50,141 nucleotides of DNA from an uncultured Myxococcales bacterium (GTDB lineage Bacteria > Myxococcota_A > Polyangia > Polyangiales > Houyiibacteriaceae): the NCBI GenBank assembly GCA_937893795.1, contig CALCTH010000096.1:1-50141 (forward strand). The letters are read 5' to 3'. The translations under genes were made by a program, and so were the position numbers. The notes beneath the pieces were generated by a model that worked only from the letters and a program-made list of their open reading frames with translations, had not been told where the DNA came from and searched no databases. Positions 8,102 through 15,777 of this stretch are shown here, piece by piece (the stretch's first letter is position 1; each line of letters opens with the position of its first letter).

Positions 8102-9100
8102 TCAGGCGTGCGGCTCGGGCAGGAGCCCGCGCGACAGTCGTTCGAGGGCGGCTTCCACGGGCATGGCCCGCTGGAAGCGGAGGTTGAGGGCGACGTGGTT
8201 GATGCCTCGCGCTCGGAGCGCGTGGAGGTGCTCCCGGAGGAAGTGGAGGCCCGAGCGGAAGCCGAGATGGATCGGCGTCGGCGGGGCGTCCGGGTCCGGC
8301 GAGAGATCGACGTAGAGCGACTGCATGACCGGGCGGTCGGGCTGACCCGCGGCGGCGAGGCGCTGGCGGTAGCCGGCGACGACGCGACCCTGGAGCGCGG
8401 GCTCCCGCGGGTAGGTCATCCAGCCGTCCCCGTTCTCGGCGATCCACCTGGGGTCCTGCTGGCTGCCTCCGGTGACGAGGAGGGGGAGTCGGCCCGCGGT
8501 GGGCTTGGGCAAGAGATCGAGCTCGCCCGAGAGCGTCCCCGCGCCGTTCGCGAAGCGCGGGCGTTCGGCCGCCAGGGCCCGGATCATGGCCACGCTCTCA
8601 CGGAAGCGCGCGCCCCGCTCGGCGTGGCGCTCGCGCAGGGCCGGGTACTCCTCGGGGCGGTCGCCGGAGGCGATACCGAGCAGCAGGCGGCCTCCCGAGA
8701 GCACGTCGACGGAGGCCGCGGCCTTGGCGACGTGCACGGGATGCCGGAGCGGCAGAACGAGGCTCGCGACGCCCAGCGCGATGCGCTTCGTACGGGTCGC
8801 GAGGGCCCCGAGATAGACGAAGGGATCGAAGGTCTGTCCGGCGTCGCCGAAGGAGGGAACCTCGAAGGGCACGTCGCGGAGCCAGACCGCCGAGAAGCCG
8901 AGCGCTTCGGCCAGCGCGACGCGCTCGAGGTGACGCTCGAGCGAAGGCACGGGGCCGTGTGGATACGCCTCGATGGGGACGACGAGACCGAGGCTCAGCG
9001 CACGCGGTCGGAAGACCGACGCATAGGCGCGGTTGAGCGTCGCAAAGCCGCGCGTCGGGCGCGCGGGCGACGTCGGCGTGCTCGGCACGAGGTCTTCCAT
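8102..9100 (-). CDS. LLM-class flavin-dependent oxidoreductase (luciferase-like)
   Basis: 332 aa. A bacterial-luciferase-like TIM barrel is shown by LGLVVPIEAYPHGPVPSLERH at the start, the WLRDVPFEVPSFGDAGQTFDP segment, LPLRHPVHVAKAAASVDVLS, and GGRLLLGIASGDRPEEYP. The overall pattern fits the TIGR03571-type subfamily. These use FMNH2 or F420H2; the substrate is unknown. ATG 9100 is preferred to an upstream start at 9139 because it matches the -10 hexamer just upstream. The SDR gene follows 8 bp downstream. Confidence 0.88.
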   Translation of the reverse strand: MEDLVPSTPTSPARPTRGFATLNRAYASVFRPRALSLGLVVPIEAYPHGPVPSLERHLERVALAEALGFSAVWLRDVPFEVPSFGDAGQTFDPFVYLGALATRTKRIALGVASLVLPLRHPVHVAKAAASVDVLSGGRLLLGIASGDRPEEYPALRERHAERGARFRESVAMIRALAAERPRFANGAGTLSGELDLLPKPTAGRLPLLVTGGSQQDPRWIAENGDGWMTYPREPALQGRVVAGYRQRLAAAGQPDRPVMQSLYVDLSPDPDAPPTPIHLGFRSGLHFLREHLHALRARGINHVALNLRFQRAMPVEAALERLSRGLLPEPHA

Positions 9101-9107
9101 GGGAGCG

Positions 9108-9113
9108 AGTCTA
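9108..9113 (-). promoter_or_regulatory. TAGACT, -10-like hexamer (minus strand)
   Basis: On the minus strand TAGACT sits 7 nt before the ATG of the LLM oxidoreductase, the same spacing as several other first genes here. Confidence 0.45.
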
Positions 9114-9190
9114 AGGAGTCGCGAGGCATTGCGAAGCACGGTCGTACTTTCATCAGTATCAAACGTTCGTTGAAAATCGCCTCGCTCGCC

Positions 9191-9937
9191 TCACGCGCCG
9201 TGGGCGCGTCCGAGGAAGCGCGTCACGTGTTCCGCGGCGACCTCCGGGATGGTCTGAAGAAGCAGATGAGGCGCGTCGAGAGGGCGCGTCTCCCATCGCG
9301 CCGGCGCCTCGGGGGGCCGTGGCACGAGGCGGTCGCGCGTGCCGTGCAGCACCAGCCCGGGGACCACGGCATCGGCCAGCATCTGTCGTACGTCGACGCG
9401 GAGCACCGCCCGGAGGCGCGCCGCCAGCACCTGCGGACTCGTAGCGCGGATGGCGTCGCGCACCGCAGCGACCTGCTCGAGGTCCGCGTCCGGCGAGAGC
9501 AGGAGCCGCCGGACGATGAGGGGGGACGGGGGCCTGTCGAAGAAGCACGGCCGCACGGCGTGCGCGAGGAGCCGGGGCCGCGGGCTGCGCGCGAAGGTGG
9601 AGACAAGCACCACGCACCGAAGGCCTCGCGGCGGCGCAGCTGCCAGCCGCATGGCGAGGGGCCCGGAGAAGGACTCCGCGACGAGGGCGAAGGGGCCCCT
9701 CATCCGCGCCAGGCGTGCTCGGAGCCCGTGGAGGAGGGCGTCATAGTCGGCCTCGAGGTCGGGCGCATAGGTGTGGACATCGCTCTCGTGGCCGGGCAGG
9801 AGCGCCGCCTGGAAGCGTGCGAGGAGGCCCGCGCCGCCGTCCATGCCTGGCAAGAGCACGACCCTCATGGGCGATTTCGCGACGACCTCGCGTGTGGGCA
9901 TTCGCGGCGCGGAAGGGACGTGGCGCGGTGCCGCCAT
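9191..9937 (-). CDS. Alpha/beta hydrolase
   Basis: 248 aa. The central alpha/beta hydrolase pattern is present: RVVLLPGMDGGAGLLARF near the N-terminus (oxyanion region), a nucleophile elbow ALVAESFSGPLAMRL, LVLHGTRDRLVP (acidic residue) and a C-terminal APHLLLQ His. The elbow reads ESFSG, within the variation seen in this superfamily. An inner ATG at 9868 (MRVVLLPG) is an alternative start and fits typical domain boundaries better. Substrate unknown. It precedes the LLM gene on the same strand, 90 bp away. Confidence 0.8.
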   Translation of the reverse strand: MAAPRHVPSAPRMPTREVVAKSPMRVVLLPGMDGGAGLLARFQAALLPGHESDVHTYAPDLEADYDALLHGLRARLARMRGPFALVAESFSGPLAMRLAAAPPRGLRCVVLVSTFARSPRPRLLAHAVRPCFFDRPPSPLIVRRLLLSPDADLEQVAAVRDAIRATSPQVLAARLRAVLRVDVRQMLADAVVPGLVLHGTRDRLVPRPPEAPARWETRPLDAPHLLLQTIPEVAAEHVTRFLGRAHGA

Positions 9938-10084
9938 GACGGCGCGGAGGTCCCCCGGGACATGACCACGTCCTAACCATCAACAGGATGCGCGGCCACC
10001 GTCGTAGGGGTTCCGTGTGCAGCCCGCGCTCTCCCAGTCCCCCGCCGCGCCGGCGGCTCCGTCGCCCGTTGGCGCGGTGTCGGG

Positions 10085-10090
10085 TAGCTT
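10085..10090 (+). promoter_or_regulatory. TAGCTT, -10-like hexamer
   Basis: TAGCTT lies 10 nt before GTG 10101 and supports that start over GTG 10017 for the DUF454 gene. Confidence 0.4.
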
Positions 10091-10100
10091 TGCGCGCGCC

Positions 10101-10571
10101 GTGTCCAGCGCTCCAGAGCCCACCATCCGTGAGGACGTGCCTGCCGACGCGGTCGCGGACCGCCCCAAGCTCGTCCGCTGGGCGTGGCTCGCCGCCGGCT
10201 GGACGCTCTTCGCGGTCGGCGTGGTCGGCGTCGTCGTCCCGGGTCTACCGACGACGGGCCCGATGCTCCTCGCGCTCGCCTGCTTCAGCCGCGGCTCGAC
10301 GCGGCTACGGAACTGGCTCTTCCATCATCCGCGCTTCGGACCACCGCTTCAGCGCTGGAAGGAGCACGGCACGATCCCGCGCCGCGCCAAGGTCACCGCC
10401 CTCGCGATGATGACGGCGAGCCTCGCGGGAATCCTCGCCTTCTCGTCGCTCCCGCCCTGGGGCAAGGCGGGCGTCGCAGCGTTCATCGCCGTGGGCATGG
10501 TCGTCGTCGGCCGCCTCCCTACCGCCGACCGCACCCCTAGCGGCGGCCGCGCTTCCGACCCGGCCGCCTGA
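10101..10571 (+). CDS. DUF454 (YbaN-type) inner-membrane protein
   Basis: 156 aa from GTG 10101 (an in-frame GTG at 10017 would add 28 residues of Ala/Pro-rich sequence). The YbaN/DUF454 signature is clear: WLAAGWTLFAVGVVGVVVPG, then LPTTGPMLLALACFSRGS, then RLRNWLFHHPRFGPPLQRW. Three or four hydrophobic segments place it in the inner membrane. The function of YbaN is unknown. It is divergent from the alpha/beta hydrolase gene. Confidence 0.88.
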   Translation: MSSAPEPTIREDVPADAVADRPKLVRWAWLAAGWTLFAVGVVGVVVPGLPTTGPMLLALACFSRGSTRLRNWLFHHPRFGPPLQRWKEHGTIPRRAKVTALAMMTASLAGILAFSSLPPWGKAGVAAFIAVGMVVVGRLPTADRTPSGGRASDPAA

Positions 10572-10692
10572 AGCTCGGGCGCTGCGACGTATTGCCGGCG
10601 GGCCGAGAGATCGCGGGTTCGCCTCGCGGAACGTGCTCTCGATTCGCGAGCAGCGCCCGCTCCCTAGCGAGGGCTTCGGGCCGAGTCCCGGT

Positions 10693-10698
10693 TAGCAT
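10693..10698 (+). promoter_or_regulatory. TAGCAT, -10-like hexamer
   Basis: TAGCAT lies 6 nt before the GTG start at 10705, in the otherwise featureless gap 10572-10704. Confidence 0.45.
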
Positions 10699-10704
10699 AG
10701 GGGG

Positions 10705-11187
10705 GTGGTCATCGACGATTCCCTCTTCGTCGCGTCCGGGGACGACGTGTCGCGCTTCGAGGTGAACGCGACCCTGGCCGTGCCGCCTGCGCGCGTCTTC
10801 GCGGCCTTCGCGTCGGAGGCCGGGTTTGCTGCGGCCTACGGGCCGGATCGCTCAGAGCTCGTCGCTCACATCGACCTCGCCGTCGGGGGTCGCTACGAAT
10901 GGCTCTTCGACGGGAGGGTCGGGAGCAACGGGTGCCAGGTGCTGAGCTACGTCCCCGGCCGGATGATCTCCTTCACCTGGAATGCCCCGCCGACGCAGCC
11001 GGAGCAGCGCGCCCAGCGCACCTGGGTCGTCGTCGAGCTCATGCCCTCGGCGGAAGGCGCGACGGCCCTTCGCTTGACCCACCTGGGCTTTGGCGAGGGG
11101 GAAGGGTGGGACGCCACCCGCGCCTACTTCGAGAAGGCGTGGCCCCACGTACTCCAGACGATGAAGACGAACCTCGAAGGGCGCTAA
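10705..11187 (+). CDS. SRPBCC / AHSA1-like protein
   Basis: 160 aa from GTG 10705. The Activator-of-Hsp90-like (AHSA1/CalC) SRPBCC pattern is visible: FEVNATLAVPPARVFAAFAS, then IDLAVGGRYEWLFDG, then GCQVLSYVPGRMISFTWNAP, and the terminal helix EGWDATRAYFEKAWPHVLQ. Likely a cytoplasmic ligand-binding or stress protein; exact role unknown. Its last 4 bases overlap the end of the convergent MxcI-like gene. Confidence 0.85.
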   Translation: MVIDDSLFVASGDDVSRFEVNATLAVPPARVFAAFASEAGFAAAYGPDRSELVAHIDLAVGGRYEWLFDGRVGSNGCQVLSYVPGRMISFTWNAPPTQPEQRAQRTWVVVELMPSAEGATALRLTHLGFGEGEGWDATRAYFEKAWPHVLQTMKTNLEGR

Positions 11188-12488
11188 TGCTCGGTCAGAC
11201 CGACGAGCCCGAGGGCGAAGCCCGGGAGGCTCAGGCCTGCTTCGGGGCCGCCGGGCAGGTCGTAGCGGTAGATCGTCGACGAGGTGAAGTCGGCGGCGGC
11301 GACCGCGTCGTAGCTGCCCTCACCCACCACCAGGGGTGACGTGGCGCCGGAGCGTAGCGGGATGCCGGGCTCCACGGTGCCCGGCGCGATGGTGTCGCCG
11401 CCAATCGTGATCGCATAGGTACGCCACGCGGGCGTGCCGTTGATCTCGTCCTGCGTCGCGCCCAGCGGCGCCACGCTTTCGTCGTACGCGACCACGAAGG
11501 CCGTGTCGCCGGGGCCCTTCACCAGACCACCGCTGACCGGAGTCCCCGTCAGCGACTCGTGGGTCACGAAGAAGCCCGGGTCGAAGACGCTCTCGCCGGC
11601 ACGGATCCGAAGGATTCCGCTCGGCCCCGCAGCGTCGGGCCGCGCGCCCACGGAGCCGCCGTTGAAGGGTCCGGACGCGAGGTAGAGGTCGCCGTTCGCG
11701 GCCAGCACCGCCTCGCCGAGGTACCCGCAGCGGGCGTCCTCGATGACCGACACGGCGTCGGTCTCGACGTCGATGCGCAGCACGCGGGCGAGCTGCTCGG
11801 CGCTGCCCTCGTCGATGTCCCGTAGGATGACCATGATGAGCAGATCCCTTTCGCGAAGGAAGGTCTGCACCGAGAGCACGACCTCGGGGTTCGCCGCGGA
11901 AACAGGCCCGATGGCCTCCAGAGAGAACTCGCCGGTGATGACGAGGTCCGTCGGGTCGAAGACGAAGCCCCGGAGGCCCTCGGAGTCGAGGTAGTAGGCC
12001 TTCGTCGACGAGACTGCGACCACCTTCGGAGGGATCTGGGTGATGGCGACGCCTCGCCCCGCGAAGGACACCGGGCCGGCCTCGGTCACGGTTCCGTCGA
12101 GAGCCACGTCGTAGCGAAAGACCTCGGGCGAGGTGCCGCTGCTCGCGAGGAACGAGCGCCCCGTGGGCCCGGGGCTGAGCAACGTCGAGAAGGGCAGCTC
12201 GACGCTCGCGCTCGGGTCGACGGCGTCTGCGGCGCCCAGCGACTCCGCGAAGGCCGCGAAAGCCGAGAACCCCTCCGGGGTGATGAGGAGTTGGTTGACG
12301 ACGAAGCCTCCGGCGCCGGGTACGCCTTCGGGCCCGGCGTCGTCGCTGGCGTCCCCCGGGCCCGCATCGGCGGGGCTCATGTCGCCGAGGCTCGCGTCGG
12401 GATCGGGGCTCGGTCCGTCGTCGTCGCCGCACGCGGCGACGCCCGAGAGCGCGAAGAGGAGGGGCAAGAGAGTTCGCGACGAGATCAT
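11184..12488 (-). CDS. MxcI-like beta-propeller lipoprotein
   Basis: 434 aa. Signal peptide of a lipoprotein (residues 1-19, lipidated Cys20 in GVAACGDDD) followed by an Asp/Ala/Gly/Pro linker (~20-60) and a propeller-like domain with repeats such as VFRYDVALDGTVTEAG. The pattern resembles MxcI of the Stigmatella myxochelin (catecholate siderophore) cluster, whose molecular function is not known. It is the last gene of an operon whose first gene encodes a PepSY membrane protein related to ferric-siderophore reductases. The genes together suggest iron or siderophore handling at the cell envelope; this is an inference from context. Confidence 0.7.
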   Translation of the reverse strand: MISSRTLLPLLFALSGVAACGDDDGPSPDPDASLGDMSPADAGPGDASDDAGPEGVPGAGGFVVNQLLITPEGFSAFAAFAESLGAADAVDPSASVELPFSTLLSPGPTGRSFLASSGTSPEVFRYDVALDGTVTEAGPVSFAGRGVAITQIPPKVVAVSSTKAYYLDSEGLRGFVFDPTDLVITGEFSLEAIGPVSAANPEVVLSVQTFLRERDLLIMVILRDIDEGSAEQLARVLRIDVETDAVSVIEDARCGYLGEAVLAANGDLYLASGPFNGGSVGARPDAAGPSGILRIRAGESVFDPGFFVTHESLTGTPVSGGLVKGPGDTAFVVAYDESVAPLGATQDEINGTPAWRTYAITIGGDTIAPGTVEPGIPLRSGATSPLVVGEGSYDAVAAADFTSSTIYRYDLPGGPEAGLSLPGFALGLVGLTEH

Positions 12489-12491
12489 GGC

Positions 12492-12671
12492 TCAGGGCTT
12501 TCCGGCAGGGGCGCGGCGGGCCGCTCGCAGCGCGCGGGCGACCAGAACGAGAGGCGTGGCGACCAGCGCCGTGGCCAGCGCGTCGGCGGCCGGGCCCTCG
12601 GCGAGGAGCGCGAAGACCAGGCCCCCGAAGGCCGCGACCCAGGCGAGAACGGGCACGCGGTAGGGCGTCAT
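12492..12671 (-). CDS. Small hydrophobic membrane protein
   Basis: 59 aa from ATG 12671, which overlaps the stop of the PepSY gene (ATGA). It contains two predicted membrane helices (PVLAWVAAFGGLVFALLA and ALATALVATPLVLVARAL) and a basic C-terminus. The stop lies 3 bp before the MxcI-like start. Small DUF-type proteins of this shape often sit between PepSY proteins and their partners. Function unknown. Confidence 0.75.
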   Translation of the reverse strand: MTPYRVPVLAWVAAFGGLVFALLAEGPAADALATALVATPLVLVARALRAARRAPAGKP

Positions 12672-13846
12672 GTCGCCTCCCGAGTCGCCGTCGCCGGCGC
12701 GGCGCGCTCCTCGCCGTACGGGGGGCGCACGTCGATCGCTTCCGTGCGGCGTCGCGCGCGCTCGTCGCGGCGGCTTCGGGTGAAGACCCACACGCCGCTG
12801 AGCGATACGAAGAGCGTCGCCAAGCCCAGCAGCGCCCAGACGATCTTGAGCGGCCAGCCGCCGTAGTCCCCGAAATGCAGGGGCTCGCTGACCATGAGCG
12901 CCTGGATGTACCAGGGGAACTCGTGCTTCTCCGCGCGCTCGGGCGCGAGCGCATCGACGAGCGCCATGGTGAGCAGCTTGCGTTCGATGCCCGCGCGGCC
13001 CTGAAGCAGCACCGAGTAGTCCTGCGGGCTCGCCAGGTCCGACCCGGGGAGGGCGACGATGGCCCAGTCGCGCCCGGGATCCGTGGCCTCGGCGCTGGCG
13101 ACCGCCGCATCGACGCTCCCGAGGTCCGTCACGAGCGGCGCGTCGGCGTGGTGCGCACCCAGCGCGGCGAGCTCGGTCGTCGCGTAGAACTGCAGAAGGA
13201 CCGAGCCGAGCGAGAGCAGGATGCCCGTCACGGCGACGACGAGCGTCCAGCCGAGCGTCGTGACGCCGAGCAGCTTGTGCAGGTCCGCCGCGACCGTCCG
13301 CGGGGCCCGACCGACTCGTAGCATCCCGAAGGAGAAGCGCCGCATCATCGGCCCGTAGACCATGGCCCCCGAGAGGAGGGAGACCAGGAGGGCCAGGCCG
13401 ATGGCGCCGGTCAGCAGCTTTCCGAAGGGCCCGAGCAAGAGCTCCGCGTGCAGCTGGAGCACGAGGCCCGTGAAAGAGCCCCGTAGGTCGAGCTCGCCGA
13501 GGAGTGCGCCGCCACGTCGGTCGACGGCCACCGGGTCCGCCGCCTCGAGGCGGCGCTCCCCGTCCGAAAGGCCCACGATGAGCACGCCGGGGAGGGCGTC
13601 CGGCTCCCGGAAGAGGAAGACCGGGCTCGCATCAGGCCGCGACGCCTGCGCCACCTCGATGGCGCGCGCGAGGGTCACCAGCTCGCCCTCCCCACGCGCC
13701 TCCGGGACCTCCCCGAGGAGCACGTCGATCTCCTCGTGAAACACGAGAATCACGCCCGTCGCAGACAAGAGAACGAAGTTGAGGCACACGAAGAGCCCAC
13801 ACCGGCGGTGCAGCGTCAGCAATCTACGTGTCGTTCGAGGTGACAT
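12668..13846 (-). CDS. PepSY-associated TM protein (siderophore-reductase-like)
   Basis: 392 aa with four membrane segments: ~17-37, ~140-162, ~190-215 and ~335-358. Large external loops carry PepSY-type sequence (VTLARAIEVAQASRPDASP). The first helix begins LLTLHRRCGLFVCLNFVLLS and the last region contains LHFGDYGGWPLKIVWALLGL, both typical of the PepSY_TM family (FoxB/PiuB), which reduces or processes ferric siderophores at the inner membrane. First gene of a three-gene operon. Its promoter region contains a 19-bp inverted repeat and two CAAGTC palindromes, so regulation by iron or the upstream TetR is likely. Confidence 0.88.
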   Translation of the reverse strand: MSPRTTRRLLTLHRRCGLFVCLNFVLLSATGVILVFHEEIDVLLGEVPEARGEGELVTLARAIEVAQASRPDASPVFLFREPDALPGVLIVGLSDGERRLEAADPVAVDRRGGALLGELDLRGSFTGLVLQLHAELLLGPFGKLLTGAIGLALLVSLLSGAMVYGPMMRRFSFGMLRVGRAPRTVAADLHKLLGVTTLGWTLVVAVTGILLSLGSVLLQFYATTELAALGAHHADAPLVTDLGSVDAAVASAEATDPGRDWAIVALPGSDLASPQDYSVLLQGRAGIERKLLTMALVDALAPERAEKHEFPWYIQALMVSEPLHFGDYGGWPLKIVWALLGLATLFVSLSGVWVFTRSRRDERARRRTEAIDVRPPYGEERAAPATATREAT

Positions 13847-13879
13847 GAATCGCCCTCAGATGCCGGAACTGGCCAAGTT

Positions 13880-13898
13880 GAAATCGAAAGACGATTTC
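13880..13898. promoter_or_regulatory. 19-bp inverted repeat upstream of PepSY gene
   Basis: GAAATCGAAAGACGATTTC has perfect 7-bp arms and a 5-bp centre, 33 bp before the PepSY start codon. The 19-bp size equals that of a classical Fur box, which would suit the gene, but the sequence is not the classic GATAAT type. Confidence 0.5.
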
Positions 13899-13931
13899 GA
13901 CGCTCATCCTCGACACCCTCCCCGAGTCGCA

Positions 13932-13947
13932 CAAGTCAATTGACTTG
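13932..13947. promoter_or_regulatory. Perfect palindrome CAAGTCAATTGACTTG
   Basis: A 16-bp perfect palindrome, the first of two CAAGTC...GACTTG sites between the TetR stop and the PepSY start. Probable TetR-type operator. Confidence 0.65.
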
Positions 13948-13954
13948 AAGTGTC

Positions 13955-13970
13955 CAAGTCGCTTGACTTG
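13955..13970. promoter_or_regulatory. Second CAAGTC-N4-GACTTG palindrome
   Basis: Same arms as the site at 13932 with centre GCTT. The centres of the two sites are 23 bp apart, close to two helical turns, so two dimers could bind the same DNA face. Confidence 0.65.
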
Positions 13971-14023
13971 TGAGACGGAAATGGCCGTCCGAGCCGGTCG
14001 GGAGCGCCGCTCGAGGGACCTGC

Positions 14024-14677
14024 TCAGCGGGGCCGGAGGCCGTTCAGGAGCGTGTCGACCACGAACTCGAGGAAGGCGGCGTCGCGGCGCTCGGCGTCGA
14101 CGTGCCCGAGCACGCGCCCGTGGTGCTCATGGAAGCTCGACCAGGCCGTGATCACGATGTCGAGGAGCGTGAGCAGCATCGCGGCGTCGAAGCTCTTCAA
14201 CTCACCACGCGCCTGGGCAGCCTCGAAGCGCCGAATCAGCTCGGCATTGATGGCGTCCTCGCCGGGCCAGCGATGGTCCGGTTCGTCCACGGCCAGGTGA
14301 TGCCCGAGGCGCCGCACGCGTGGGTGGGCCCGGGCCCAGGCGACGTTGCCGTGGAGGCCCATGCGCAGCAGTTTCCCCATGTCGCCCTCGGGCAGCGCCT
14401 CGAGAATGGACTCCGCCGGCATCGCGGACACGGCGCGCTCCAGCACCGCGTCCTTCAGCGCCTGCCGCGTCGGGAAATAGTGCTGAAGCGCTCCGAGCGA
14501 CACGCCCGCGTGGCGCGCGATGTCGCGCAGGCTCGGAGCGGCGAAGCCTCGCTCGGCGAAGAGCGTGAGCGCGGCCTCGACCACCGCGGCCCGCCTGTCG
14601 CTCCCTTCCGGCTCCGATGCGTCCACCCCACCGGAAGCGTATCGCGACTCCTCTCCGTCCATCAGCTGTCGCATCAT
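14024..14677 (-). CDS. TetR-family transcriptional regulator
   Basis: 217 aa. The helix-turn-helix spans ~30-75 (ALTLFAERGFAAPSLRDIARHAGVSLG, then ALQHYFPTRQALK). The C-terminal part is all-helical without a recognisable ligand motif. In-frame ATGs at 14674 and 14662 are alternative starts. It lies just upstream of, and on the same strand as, the PepSY operon; two CAAGTC palindromes lie between, making this protein their probable ligand. It is divergent from the MoxR ATPase gene with only 23 bp between. Confidence 0.88.
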   Translation of the reverse strand: MMRQLMDGEESRYASGGVDASEPEGSDRRAAVVEAALTLFAERGFAAPSLRDIARHAGVSLGALQHYFPTRQALKDAVLERAVSAMPAESILEALPEGDMGKLLRMGLHGNVAWARAHPRVRRLGHHLAVDEPDHRWPGEDAINAELIRRFEAAQARGELKSFDAAMLLTLLDIVITAWSSFHEHHGRVLGHVDAERRDAAFLEFVVDTLLNGLRPR

Positions 14678-14700
14678 GGTCCCGCATGCAGGGCACGCCC

Positions 14701-15777
14701 ATGAACATCCCGCCGGTCTCCATCGCCGCGGCCAAGGAGGCGCTTCGAGCGCAGTTCGCGGACCCCGTGCTCCGGCGCCGGGCCACCATGCTCTGGGGGA
14801 CGCGCGGCGTCGGGAAGTCGTCCATCGTGCGTCAGGTCGCCGACGAGGCGGGCGTCCCGCTCGTCGACCTTCGCCTGACCACCCTGGAGCCCGTCGATCT
14901 GCGCGGCGCCATCTACGCCGACGACGCGCAGGAAAAGACGGTCTGGTTTCCCCCGGAGTTCTTACCGACGGCCGACGAGCCCGCGGGCATTCTCTTCCTC
15001 GACGAGCTGACCGCCGCCGACCAGCGGCTCCAGATCTCGGCCTACTCGCTCATCCTCGACCGTAAGGTCGGGCGCTACCGGCTCCCCGAGGGCTGGCTCG
15101 TCGTTGCCGCCGGCAACGCGGCCTATCACGGCGCCATCAGCCACGACATGGGCACGGCGCTCGCCGACCGCATGTTCCACTTCAACGTACAGACGGTCAT
15201 CGGCGCCTTCCTCGACTACGCCCTCGCCCACGACTTCGCGCCGGAGGTCATGGCCTACCTCCGGGTGCGCCCGGACCGCCTCGACGACACCCAGGCTCAG
15301 CTCGCGGGCGACCATCTCGTGGGGGCCAGCCCCCGCGGCTGGGAAGACGTCTCGAACGTGCTGAAGGCGGCGCTGCCGGAGGAGGCCAAACGGTCGTTCG
15401 TTCAAGGCCGCCTCGGGGCCGCGAATGCCGCCGAGCTCTTCGGCGTGCTTCGGGAGCTCCAGGCCGGCGCCGACGTCGTCGCGCTGCTCGCCGCGGCGCC
15501 CGGAGCCGAGACGCGGAAGCTCCTGCCCACGACCCTCGATGGCCTCTACGGCATGACCTACGCGCTCGTCGCGGCGGCCACCGAAGCGTCGAGCATGGCG
15601 CGGGCCCTCGAGGTGCTCGGCCAAGTGCCGGAGATCCAGAGCCCGGCGCCGATGCCCCTTCGCGAGGCGCAGACCCTGGCCATGGAGCTCCTCTTCCAGA
15701 AGGCCCTCGAGCGAGGCCTCGAGACCACCGTGCTCGAGAGTCCGGCCTACGGACGCTACCGGGCGTCGCGCGCATGA
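14701..15777 (+). CDS. MoxR-like AAA+ ATPase
   Basis: 358 aa. Walker A GTRGVGKSS (~33-41), Walker B GILFLDELTA (~98-107), a sensor-1-type segment WLVVAAGNA (~135) and arginine-bearing ASPRGWEDVSNVL in the lid. This is the MoxR/APE2220 type of ATPase, which acts as a chaperone with VWA-domain partners. The next gene, overlapping by 4 bp (ATGA), encodes such a partner, so the two proteins very likely work together. The client complex is unknown. Confidence 0.9.
   Translation: MNIPPVSIAAAKEALRAQFADPVLRRRATMLWGTRGVGKSSIVRQVADEAGVPLVDLRLTTLEPVDLRGAIYADDAQEKTVWFPPEFLPTADEPAGILFLDELTAADQRLQISAYSLILDRKVGRYRLPEGWLVVAAGNAAYHGAISHDMGTALADRMFHFNVQTVIGAFLDYALAHDFAPEVMAYLRVRPDRLDDTQAQLAGDHLVGASPRGWEDVSNVLKAALPEEAKRSFVQGRLGAANAAELFGVLRELQAGADVVALLAAAPGAETRKLLPTTLDGLYGMTYALVAAATEASSMARALEVLGQVPEIQSPAPMPLREAQTLAMELLFQKALERGLETTVLESPAYGRYRASRA

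Noticed and set aside
9155-9180. AACGTTCGTT-like partial palindrome upstream of the LLM oxidoreductase
   Set aside because: The arms do not pair beyond a few bases; it is only an AT-richer patch.
8108-9976. Plus-strand open frame of 622 codons
   Set aside because: It lies antisense to the LLM oxidoreductase and hydrolase genes, which have clear family motifs; its composition is typical of GC-rich shadows.
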